A DNA stretch of 64,000 nt from an uncultured Pelagimonas sp. (GTDB taxonomy: Bacteria > Pseudomonadota > Alphaproteobacteria > Rhodobacterales > Rhodobacteraceae), in contig NZ_CANMKO010000005.1 of the NCBI RefSeq assembly GCF_947498515.1, forward strand, positions 285,754 to 349,753. Direction: 5' to 3'. Shown in pieces: positions 8,475 through 15,796 of the stretch. A model generated the notes under the pieces. It saw nothing but the letters and a program-made list of their open reading frames with translations. It did no database searches and was not told the DNA's origin. Numbering within the stretch: the first letter of the stretch is position 1; each line of letters starts with the position of its first letter. Both the position numbers and the translations under genes were made by a program.

Positions 8475-8715
8475 CGAAATACCCCCTGTATAAGTTTCTG
8501 GCCTGCGCCAGTAATTTCCCATGATCCGCGCGAAAGGCGTCGTCGTCGACCCTTTCTAGCGCGGCGTCGAGGTTCCAAAGCGCTTGAACCAGCGGCTTGT
8601 TATCCTCATTCTCTTTGAGCAATCTCTCACCCAACTTGTCCAAAGCCACGCCGAGGATCAGAACATCAGCCCGCGATAGTGTCACATTCACGGGCTGGGT
8701 TAGATCTTCGGACAT
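8467..8715 (-). CDS. Small uncharacterised protein between pydC and pydB
   Basis: This 82-residue, mostly helical, acidic protein (MSEDLTQPVNVTLSRADVL...) has no recognised domain, signal peptide or membrane segment. I chose the start at 8715, five bases downstream of the hydrolase stop; the longer frame upstream of it would lie inside the hydrolase gene. Its stop overlaps the dihydropyrimidinase start by eight bases (8467-8474), a strong sign of translational coupling. By position it may be a small accessory or regulatory protein of pyrimidine catabolism. Its coding nature rests on tight packing and an intact frame. Confidence 0.65.
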   Translation of the reverse strand: MSEDLTQPVNVTLSRADVLILGVALDKLGERLLKENEDNKPLVQALWNLDAALERVDDDAFRADHGKLLAQARNLYRGYFDV

Positions 8716-8720
8716 GTTGG

Positions 8721-9968
8721 TTACTCCACAACCTGAGCTGTTTTCAGAACCGCATGCATCAAGACATTTGCCCCGGCGGCGGCCCAATCTTTGGAAATCT
8801 CTTCCGCTTCATTGTGCGACAGCCCATCGACACAGGGGCACATGACCATGGCCGTGGGTGCAACGTCGTTGATCCAACAAGCATCATGCCCCGCACCGGA
8901 AATGATGTCGCGATGTGAATAGCCCATCACTTCGGCCCCTTCGCGGATCGCGGCAACGCAATCTTCGTCAAAGGCCGGTGGGTTAAACTGGCCAACGATT
9001 TCAGCCGAGAACTCCACGCCGATTTCTTCGCAGAGCTTGGGGGCTTTTTCCATCAATTCATCCACCATGCCGTTCAGTTTATCGAGCAAATGGGTGCGCA
9101 TATCGACGGTAAAGACGACTTTGCCCGGAATGATGTTGCGCGAGTTCGGATAGACATCGATGTGGCCAATGGCGCCAACCGCGTTGGGCTGGTTCTTCAT
9201 CGCGATTTCATGCACCAGCTCGGTGATCAGTGCCAAACCACGACCGGCGTTTTTGCGCATGTGCATCGGGGTAGACCCGGTGTGGCTTTCCTTGCCGGTC
9301 ACAGTGACTTCGATCCAGCGCAAGCCCTGTCCGTGGGTCACAACACCAATGTCTTTGCCCTCGGCTTCCAAAATCGGGCCTTGTTCGATGTGCAGCTCAA
9401 ACATGGCGTGCATTTTACGGTCGCCGACCTTTTCATCGCCTTTCCAACCGATGCGCTCAAGCTCATCACCAAAGCGCTTGCCCTCGGCATCAACGCGGTC
9501 ATAGGCCCAATCTTGGGTGTGCTTGCCCGCAAATACGCCCGACGACAACATCGCCGGGGCGTACCGCGTGCCCTCTTCGTTGGTCCAGTTGGTCACAACA
9601 ATGGGGTGTTTGGTTTTGATACCTTGCTCATGCATGGTGCGGATCACTTCGAGGCCGCCGAGCACGCCCAGCACACCGTCATATTTGCCGCCCGTCGGTT
9701 GGGTGTCGAGATGCGAGCCAACATAGACCGGCAACAAATCCGGCTCTGTTCCCTCGTATCGGGCAAACATATTGCCCATCTGATCAAGACCCATGGTGCA
9801 ACCAACGGCCTCACACCAGCTTTGGAACAAGGCACGCCCTTCGGCATCCTCGTCCGTCAATGTCTGGCGATTGTTGCCGCCCGCAATGCCGGGGCCAATT
9901 TTGGCCATCTCCATCAGGCTGTCCCACAGCCGATCAGCGTCAATCCGAGTGTTGGAGATGTTTGACAT
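8721..9968 (-). CDS. pydC: M20-family Zn-dependent hydrolase: beta-ureidopropionase / N-carbamoyl amino acid amidohydrolase
   Basis: This 415-residue enzyme of the allantoate amidohydrolase / HyuC / bacterial beta-ureidopropionase group cleaves the carbamoyl group of N-carbamoyl-beta-alanine (or a related ureide) to amine, CO2 and ammonia. The metal-binding segments are GSHLDTQPTGGKYDG and TNWTNEEGTRYAP, with FELHIEQGPIL further on. The start at 9968 has an AAAGGGG ribosome site, and the next upstream candidate would run into the operator region. It is the first gene of the ten-gene operon and lies 83 bases downstream of the nearest RutR-type palindrome. Co-occurrence with dihydropyrimidinase and RutR-like regulators favours the pyrimidine role over allantoate. 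Confidence 0.88.
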   Translation of the reverse strand: MSNISNTRIDADRLWDSLMEMAKIGPGIAGGNNRQTLTDEDAEGRALFQSWCEAVGCTMGLDQMGNMFARYEGTEPDLLPVYVGSHLDTQPTGGKYDGVLGVLGGLEVIRTMHEQGIKTKHPIVVTNWTNEEGTRYAPAMLSSGVFAGKHTQDWAYDRVDAEGKRFGDELERIGWKGDEKVGDRKMHAMFELHIEQGPILEAEGKDIGVVTHGQGLRWIEVTVTGKESHTGSTPMHMRKNAGRGLALITELVHEIAMKNQPNAVGAIGHIDVYPNSRNIIPGKVVFTVDMRTHLLDKLNGMVDELMEKAPKLCEEIGVEFSAEIVGQFNPPAFDEDCVAAIREGAEVMGYSHRDIISGAGHDACWINDVAPTAMVMCPCVDGLSHNEAEEISKDWAAAGANVLMHAVLKTAQVVE

Positions 9969-10050
9969 GGCGAGCCCCTTTGCTTTGTCGCGGTCTTGTG
10001 TTGGTGCGAACACACAGTGCAGGCCCCTCCAAGCTTGCACCGGCCACACC

Positions 10051-10066
10051 CTGACCATATGGTCAA
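10051..10066. promoter_or_regulatory. RutR-type operator, box 1 (one mismatch)
   Basis: CTGACCATATGGTCAA matches the E. coli RutR consensus TTGACCAnnTGGTCAA at 13 of 14 defined positions and is a palindrome apart from the outermost base. It lies between the divergent ureidopropionase and TetR genes, nearer the operon start. Confidence 0.85.
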
Positions 10067-10079
10067 CTATCGGCACTAC

Positions 10080-10095
10080 TTGACCATTTGGTCAA
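10080..10095. promoter_or_regulatory. RutR-type operator, box 2 (perfect match)
   Basis: TTGACCATTTGGTCAA is an exact match to the E. coli RutR consensus TTGACCAnnTGGTCAA. Its centre is 29 bp from the centre of box 1, close to three helical turns, so two dimers could bind the same face. It ends 30 bases upstream of the first TetR start codon, suiting autoregulation. Confidence 0.9.
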
Positions 10096-10125
10096 GAAAT
10101 TTCTGAAAAAGGATGTGTTTGCGCT

Positions 10126-10758
10126 ATGTCCAATAGCAATGGCTCAAAAATGAGGCGCCAAGAAAAGGAAAAGCAAATCCTTTTGGCAGCGGAAAAAGTG
10201 TTTGCTGAGGCGGGCTTCGGCGGAGCGACGATGCAGCTGATCGCCGATGTGTCGGGATTGCCAAAAGCAAATATTCATTATTATTTTTCAACCAAAGAAG
10301 ATCTCTATCGTCGCGTTGTGTCGAATATTTTCGACATTTGGCTGCAAGCAGCCGAGGCATTTGACGAATCATCCGGCCCCGCAGAAGGCATCGGCGGTTA
10401 TATTGATGCCAAGATGGAAATCTCGCGGCGTCACCCGATGGGGTCCAAAGTTTGGGCGTCTGAGGTGATGCATGGCGCACCGGTCATTCAGGATTATCTT
10501 GAAGACGTTTTGGTAAGTTGGACCGAGGGGCGGATAGAGGTCATCCAACATTGGATTGATGATGGGTTGATGGCCCAAACCAACCCGCGCCATTTGCTCT
10601 ATATGATTTGGTCCACAACGCAGCACTACGCAGATTTCCAACATCAAATCGAAACTTTGAATGGCGGGCGCCCGTTAGATGACGCAGAATGGCAGGACGC
10701 CAAAGCCAATGTGCGGGGCATCATCCTGCGCGGGCTGGGCATTGACGAGACAGGCTAG
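10126..10758 (+). CDS. TetR-family regulator, RutR-like (first copy)
   Basis: This 210-residue regulator has an N-terminal TetR HTH (residues about 15-62: EKQILLAAEKVFAEAGFGGA..., with NIHYYFSTKEDLY as recognition region) and a RutR/YcdC-like C-terminal domain containing the conserved MIWSTTQHYADF segment. RutR in E. coli binds uracil or thymine and is released from DNA. The start at 10126 follows an AAGGA site at a rather long spacing. It faces two RutR-type operators and a pyrimidine catabolic operon, so it probably represses that operon and itself. It is 12 bases upstream of a second, related TetR gene. Confidence 0.88.
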   Translation: MSNSNGSKMRRQEKEKQILLAAEKVFAEAGFGGATMQLIADVSGLPKANIHYYFSTKEDLYRRVVSNIFDIWLQAAEAFDESSGPAEGIGGYIDAKMEISRRHPMGSKVWASEVMHGAPVIQDYLEDVLVSWTEGRIEVIQHWIDDGLMAQTNPRHLLYMIWSTTQHYADFQHQIETLNGGRPLDDAEWQDAKANVRGIILRGLGIDETG

Positions 10759-10770
10759 CGAGACGACCCT

Positions 10771-11391
10771 ATGACCAAACCCCGCCCCACGGGCACCACC
10801 CGCATCCAGCGTGAAAAGCGACAGGCGATTTTTGATGCGGCTTTGGATGTGTTTTCCGAAAACGGATTGCGCGGGGCAACATTGGATCAGATCGCGGCGC
10901 GCGCCGGTCTCTCCAAACCCAATGTGATTTACTATTTTGAGGGCAAAGAAGCGATCTACAAAGAGCTTTTGGAAAGCCTTTTGGACATCTGGATTGCGCC
11001 CTTGATCGAGCTGTCCGACAGTGACGAGCCGATCGAAGAGCTGCTGGCCTATGTGCGCCGCAAATTGGATATGAGCCGCGACATGCCGCGGGAAAGTCGG
11101 CTTTTTGCGACCGAAATGATCCAAGCCGCCCCACATATCCGCGAGGTGATCTCCGGGCCGCTCAAAACCTTGATGGATGAAAAAGCCGCCTTGATCCAAG
11201 GGTGGATGGATGCAGGCCGGCTTGCCAAATCAGACCCTTATCATCTGATCTTTTCGATCTGGGCGACGACCCAGCACTATGCCGATTTCGACGTGCAGGT
11301 GCGCGCGGTTCTGGCCGGGCAAGACCCGTTTGACACCGCACCGGACTTTGTTGAAACGCTGTTTCGACGGATGTTGACCCCATTGGGTTGA
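10771..11391 (+). CDS. rutR: RutR-like pyrimidine-responsive TetR regulator (second copy)
   Basis: This 206-residue protein closely follows E. coli RutR along its length: HTH with GLSKPNVIYYFEGKEAIY at residues about 47-64, DIWIAPL, LDMSRDMPRESRLFATEM and IWATTQHYADF. RutR binds uracil/thymine and controls pyrimidine degradation. It directly follows a paralogue (12-base gap), so the two are likely co-transcribed. Of the pair this copy is the closer RutR match by eye, making it the best candidate for binding the two TTGACCA..TGGTCAA boxes; the first copy may bind a different ligand or form heterodimers, which is inference. Confidence 0.9.
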   Translation: MTKPRPTGTTRIQREKRQAIFDAALDVFSENGLRGATLDQIAARAGLSKPNVIYYFEGKEAIYKELLESLLDIWIAPLIELSDSDEPIEELLAYVRRKLDMSRDMPRESRLFATEMIQAAPHIREVISGPLKTLMDEKAALIQGWMDAGRLAKSDPYHLIFSIWATTQHYADFDVQVRAVLAGQDPFDTAPDFVETLFRRMLTPLG

Positions 11392-11416
11392 GAGTTCGCC
11401 ACCAAAGCTCGCTGCC

Positions 11417-11815
11417 TTAGTTGGCATCCTCGGAGGACAGAACCTCCTCTAGGGACGCATAGGTTTTGCGATAGGCAAAAGACCCAAATTGCCCACCGAT
11501 CCGAACTGCAACGTAGAAACCGGTGCTCAGGATTAGCGCTATTGGCACGGTCAGGGGAAACCATTTTTGCTTGTGGCGCATGGCATCTTTCAACATCGCT
11601 GCATAAAATTTCCAATCGCAGCGTGCGCGATCCCAGCGGTCACCGCCCACAACATAGCCAAAGTCATGGTGTTTCCAGCTGGCTTTGTCGAAGAACCAGC
11701 TAGCTGTTTCGGTGATCAATTTGCGCAAACGGTCGGACAACCAATCAGGGCCGACGCCATTGCCAAACTTTGCCTGTTGTTCAGGGGTAAGGTCCGTGAA
11801 TTTGGGGCGGGACAT
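11417..11815 (-). CDS. Single-pass membrane protein with phospholipase A2-like HD motif
   Basis: This 132-residue protein has a soluble N-terminal domain and one C-terminal hydrophobic segment (about residues 90-112). The soluble part contains GPDWLSDRLR followed by SWKHHDFGY, a histidine-aspartate pair embedded as in prokaryotic/fungal phospholipase A2 domains, and then DRWDRARCDWKFY with a second Asp/Cys set. Full-length PLA2 family members normally have more cysteines, so activity is uncertain. The start at 11815 (MSRPKFTDLTPEQQ) is preferred; the longer frame has no motif content. It is convergent with the RutR gene (25-base gap), so no operon context is available. Confidence 0.6.
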   Translation of the reverse strand: MSRPKFTDLTPEQQAKFGNGVGPDWLSDRLRKLITETASWFFDKASWKHHDFGYVVGGDRWDRARCDWKFYAAMLKDAMRHKQKWFPLTVPIALILSTGFYVAVRIGGQFGSFAYRKTYASLEEVLSSEDAN

Positions 11816-11952
11816 GACGGCGCATTTCCTTGTTTTGACCGCGTCACATGCAAAAACCAAAAGATCATGACAACGCACATCTCAATCATGAGCTGAAGAG
11901 ACCTGAGGTCAATCTTTCTTTTGATGCCTTTAGAGGAATAGTCGCGCGCGAC

Positions 11953-12909
11953 CTAGATCAACCCTTCGCCGCGAAACGAGAAATCTTTCTCTTTGCCAAT
12001 CACCAAGTGATCATGGATCGACAAGCCCATCACCTGACAGGTCGAGACAAGTTCATCGGTCATGGTGATGTCGGCTTCGCTAGGCGTTGGATCGCCAGAG
12101 GGGTGATTATGGACAAGGATGAGGGCCGAGGCATTGACCTCAAGCGCGCGTTTGATGACTTCGCGCGGGTAGACCGGCACATGATCGACCGTGCCTTCGC
12201 CCTGTGCCTCATCCACGATAACCATGTTCTTGCGATCCAGATAGATCACCCGGAATTGTTCGGTATCGCGATGCGCCATCCGGGTTTTGCAATACTCTAG
12301 CAGGGCTTCGGACGACGAAAGAACGTCGCGTTCCATCATCTTGGCCTGGCTCATCCTTTGGGCAAAGGCTTCGGCAATGCGCAGTTGCAAATAGACCTTG
12401 GGATCGGCACCGGGGACCTGCATCACCCGTTGTTTGGAGGCCGCAACAACCCCGTTCAAATCACCAAACTCGGCCAAAAGACGTTTGGCCAAGGGTTTGA
12501 CGTCAATGCGCGGGATGGCGTTGAACAACAAGAGTTCCAGAACCTCATATTCCGGCATGGGTTCATGGCCGCCGCTAAGAAACCTTTGGCGCAACCGTTC
12601 ACGGTGGCCCCAATAGTGCGGGACTTGATTGCCGCGATCATCTGTGACCAAGCCGCCACCAGCGGTGACATCGTCAGCCAATCTTCGGGTCGATTTATAC
12701 CCAGATGAAAACGCCGATTTGGTTTCGATGCCAGCGGGGGGAATGCGAGCCTCGAGATCTTGCAATCCCATCATCGCCTCTTCGGAGAACCCGGGCGGTT
12801 TGGAATGCGCGCGACCTTTGGACGGCTTCGATCGATTTCGCGTTGATTTGGCGACCTTCTTAGAAAAGGCCAGATGCCGAGACGCCCAAGTTGACAGCCC
12901 ATCCACCAT
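11953..12909 (-). CDS. radC: RadC family JAB/MPN-domain protein
   Basis: This 318-residue protein ends in a RadC domain with the JAMM metal motif HNHPSGDPTPSEAD at residues about 267-280. It has the usual preceding helical region (YEVLELLLFNAIPRIDVKPLAKRL) and an extra N-terminal basic tail of roughly 70 residues. RadC proteins were named for DNA repair, but their biochemical role is unsettled. A GGAGG site five bases before the ATG at 12909 supports the long start. It stands alone on its strand, divergent from tatD. Confidence 0.9.
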   Translation of the reverse strand: MVDGLSTWASRHLAFSKKVAKSTRNRSKPSKGRAHSKPPGFSEEAMMGLQDLEARIPPAGIETKSAFSSGYKSTRRLADDVTAGGGLVTDDRGNQVPHYWGHRERLRQRFLSGGHEPMPEYEVLELLLFNAIPRIDVKPLAKRLLAEFGDLNGVVAASKQRVMQVPGADPKVYLQLRIAEAFAQRMSQAKMMERDVLSSSEALLEYCKTRMAHRDTEQFRVIYLDRKNMVIVDEAQGEGTVDHVPVYPREVIKRALEVNASALILVHNHPSGDPTPSEADITMTDELVSTCQVMGLSIHDHLVIGKEKDFSFRGEGLI

Positions 12910-13159
12910 TTTTGCCTCCGTGCATCCTTGATTTCACAAAACGTCAAAACCTTGCGCCCAAAATGGTTACCGAGCGGTTAACCAAATAGGTGGCATTTGG
13001 GGCCATCCGGGGCCGCGTGGCAAAAATAACTCAGTCATGTGGCACCAGGGCAGTGCTCTGGCCGAGCAATCTGCGGTGTTCGGAAAACCGACCATAGTTA
13101 AGGTGTCCATCTTGACCCTGCCGCCCCCTTCCCCGATACCTCAGAGGCAAGGAGTTCCC

Positions 13160-13975
13160 ATGACCATCACGATCACTGACAGCCATTGCCATTTGGATTT
13201 TCCCGATTTCGATCAGGAGCGCCCGGAGATCATTTCCCGCGCCCTAGAGGCCGGTGTCACACGCATGGTCACGATCTGCACCCGTTTGCGCAATGAACCA
13301 CAGGTGCGCGCCATCGCCGAGGCTCATGATCCGGTGTTTTACGCCGCAGGCACCCACCCGATGAGCGCCGCCGAAGAGCCGCTTGCCAGCGTGGATGAGT
13401 TGATCGCCCTGTCACAGCACCCCAAGTTTGTTGGCATTGGTGAAACCGGTCTGGATTATCACTACACTGCTGACAGCGCTGAGATTCAAAAACAAAGCCT
13501 TCGGGTTCATATCGAAGCCGCACAGGAAACTGGCCTGCCACTGATCATCCACGCCCGCGCCGCCGATGACGATATGGCTCGCATTTTGACCGAAACACAC
13601 AAGGCGCGGCCCTATTCATGTGTGATGCATTGCTTCTCTAGCTCGGCCGAGCTTGGCCGTGCCGCACTTGATCTTGGCTTTTACCTGTCGATGTCCGGCA
13701 TCACCGCGTTTCCCAAAAGCCAAGAGTTGCGCGATATCTTTGCCAGCGCCCCGGTTGATCGCATTCTTGTGGAAACCGATAGCCCCTATTTGGCCCCGCC
13801 CCCCTATCGCGGCAAACGCAATGAACCGTCTTATGTGGTAAACACCGCACAAAAAGGGGCCGAGGTCTTTGGGATAAGCTATGCGGATTTCGCCGCCCAG
13901 ACCGAAGCCAATTTTGAGCGCTTGTTCGCCAAGGCGGCGCAATCGCAACCCGTTCAGGCCAAGGCCGCCTCATGA
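13160..13975 (+). CDS. tatD: TatD family metal-dependent deoxyribonuclease
   Basis: This 271-residue hydrolase has DSHCHLD at residues 7-13, GETGLDYH, HARAAD and the C-terminal ETDSPYLAPPPYRGKRNEPS signature of TatD. The family comprises 3'-5' exonucleases acting in DNA quality control. The start at 13160 follows AAGGAG at a good distance; the frame runs 41 codons further upstream but without family similarity. Its stop overlaps the start of the next gene by four bases (13972-13975), an arrangement common in this lineage. Confidence 0.93.
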   Translation: MTITITDSHCHLDFPDFDQERPEIISRALEAGVTRMVTICTRLRNEPQVRAIAEAHDPVFYAAGTHPMSAAEEPLASVDELIALSQHPKFVGIGETGLDYHYTADSAEIQKQSLRVHIEAAQETGLPLIIHARAADDDMARILTETHKARPYSCVMHCFSSSAELGRAALDLGFYLSMSGITAFPKSQELRDIFASAPVDRILVETDSPYLAPPPYRGKRNEPSYVVNTAQKGAEVFGISYADFAAQTEANFERLFAKAAQSQPVQAKAAS

Positions 13976-14772
13976 GCGGTGAGCTGCGTTTTACCATTCT
14001 GGGCTGTGGCAGTTCGGGCGGCGTGCCGCGTATCGGTGGGCATTGGGGGGATTGCGACCCGACCAACCCGAAAAACCGCCGCCGTCGCTGTTCCATGCTA
14101 GTCGAACGCGAAAGCGAAGGTGGCACCACAGCCGTCTTGATCGACACCTCACCGGATATGCACGCGCAGCTTATTGATGTTGGTATTTCCAAGGTTGATG
14201 CGGTTGCCTGGACCCATGGTCATGCCGATCACGTCCACGGGCTCGATGATCTACGCCAGATCGTTTTCAACACCCGCGAGCGTTTAAACGTTTGGGCCGA
14301 TGGTCCGACCCAGAACGATCTGATCTCGCGGTTTGGATACGCCTTTGTGCAACCCAAAGGCTCGCCCTATCCGCCGATCCTCAACATGCACACAATTGAC
14401 GGGCCGTTTACGATTTCGGGGGCTGGTGGTGACATCACCTTGACCCCGTTTGAGGTCAATCATGGGGCGATCGACGCACTAGGGTTCCGTATCAACGATC
14501 TTGCCTATCTGCCCGACGTCGCCACCATTCCCGATGAGGCATGGGCACATTTGCAAAACCTTGATTGTTGGATTTTGGATGCGCTGCGCCGCACACCACA
14601 TCCAACCCATGCCCATCTCGATCTGGCCTTGGAATGGATCGCCCACGCGACCCCACGCCGAGCAGTTTTGACAAACATGCACATCGACCTCGACTATGCC
14701 ACGGTTGAGGCGGAAACCGCAGACCACATCACACCGGCATATGATGGTATGACGATCCGCTATGCTTTGTGA
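13972..14772 (+). CDS. MBL-fold metallo-hydrolase, PhnP-like
   Basis: This 266-residue metallo-beta-lactamase-fold protein opens with FTILGCGSSGGVPRIGG, followed by a CDPTNPKNRRRRC segment and the zinc motif THGHADHVHGLDD at residues 81-93. These features match PhnP-type cyclic phosphodiesterases and related tRNase Z-like hydrolases. The substrate is not known here. It is translationally coupled to tatD (ATGA overlap), suggesting a nucleic acid or nucleotide role. Confidence 0.85.
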   Translation: MSGELRFTILGCGSSGGVPRIGGHWGDCDPTNPKNRRRRCSMLVERESEGGTTAVLIDTSPDMHAQLIDVGISKVDAVAWTHGHADHVHGLDDLRQIVFNTRERLNVWADGPTQNDLISRFGYAFVQPKGSPYPPILNMHTIDGPFTISGAGGDITLTPFEVNHGAIDALGFRINDLAYLPDVATIPDEAWAHLQNLDCWILDALRRTPHPTHAHLDLALEWIAHATPRRAVLTNMHIDLDYATVEAETADHITPAYDGMTIRYAL

Positions 14773-14818
14773 TCGCAGCCATGCCCAGCGCGTTTTGAGC
14801 GCAAGGTCACTCTGACCC

Positions 14819-15748
14819 ATGCAAGCGTTGCTCGATGTCATTCTCCCGGTTTTTCTGGTCATTGGCGCAGGCTATGGCGCGGTGTGGCGGGGATGGTTTT
14901 CGGATAGCGCCGTTGATGGGCTGATGTCCTTTACCCAGAATTTCGCGATCCCATGTTTGTTGTTTCGCGCAATTTGGACCTTGGAAATAGGCCCCGACTT
15001 TGACCCGTTTGTGTTGCTTTCCTTTTACACAGGCTCGGTCACCGGCTTTTTTGCAGGGCTGCTTGGGGCGCGCTATTTCTTTAACCGCGATTGGGAAGAC
15101 GCCGTCGCCATTGGCTTTTGTTGCTTGTTTGCGAACTCGGTCCTGATTGGTTTGCCCATAACCGAGCGCGCCTATGGGGCGGATGCGCTTCAGGCGAACT
15201 ATGTCATCGTCGCCTTTCACTCGCCGTTTTGCTACGCCATTGGCATCACTGCGATGGAGCTGGTCCGCGCCCGTGGCACCCCATCACGACAGGTTCCGGG
15301 CAAGATCGCGCGGGCGATGTTCAAAAACGCTTTGGTGATTGGCATCACGCTTGGGGCCATCGCCAATATCACCGATCTCCATATTCCCGGCCCAATCTCT
15401 GATGCGCTGGATATGATGATCCGGGCTGCGCTTCCGGCCGCTCTTTTTGGCATGGGCGGGGTCCTGTTTCGCTATCGCCCCCAAGGGGACAGCCGCGTCA
15501 TTGCATATATTTGTGTGGTGACCTTGGTTCTGCACCCGACCATCACTTGGACATTGGGCACTGTCACCAATCTCTCAACTGCTTCCTTCCGCTCAGCGGT
15601 TTTGACCGCCGCCATGGCACCGGGGATCAACGCCTATGTCTTTGCCAATATGTATGGCCGGGCCAAGCGCGTTGCGGCCTCAGCGGTTTTGATAGCCACG
15701 GCTTTGTCGGTTCTGACGGTCTGGGTTTGGTTGTCTCTTCTGCCCTAG
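14819..15748 (+). CDS. AEC family transporter (auxin efflux carrier type)
   Basis: This 309-residue protein has about ten membrane helices in the two-half AEC arrangement, with the conserved FAIPCLLFRAIW region in helix 2 and APGINAYVFANMYGRAK near the C-terminus. Bacterial AEC proteins move carboxylates such as malate or malonate; the substrate here is not determinable. It follows the metallo-hydrolase after 46 bases and precedes a second transporter by 48 bases. Confidence 0.87.
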   Translation: MQALLDVILPVFLVIGAGYGAVWRGWFSDSAVDGLMSFTQNFAIPCLLFRAIWTLEIGPDFDPFVLLSFYTGSVTGFFAGLLGARYFFNRDWEDAVAIGFCCLFANSVLIGLPITERAYGADALQANYVIVAFHSPFCYAIGITAMELVRARGTPSRQVPGKIARAMFKNALVIGITLGAIANITDLHIPGPISDALDMMIRAALPAALFGMGGVLFRYRPQGDSRVIAYICVVTLVLHPTITWTLGTVTNLSTASFRSAVLTAAMAPGINAYVFANMYGRAKRVAASAVLIATALSVLTVWVWLSLLP

Positions 15749-15796
15749 GCACGTCCCCCCTTGCGGCCGCGTTGCGACGCGCCTAGCGTGCCGCTC

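Noticed and set aside
12965..12985. TGGTTA...TAACCA inverted repeat upstream of radC and tatD
   Set aside because: Short arms with a nine-base centre and no linked regulator; could be chance.
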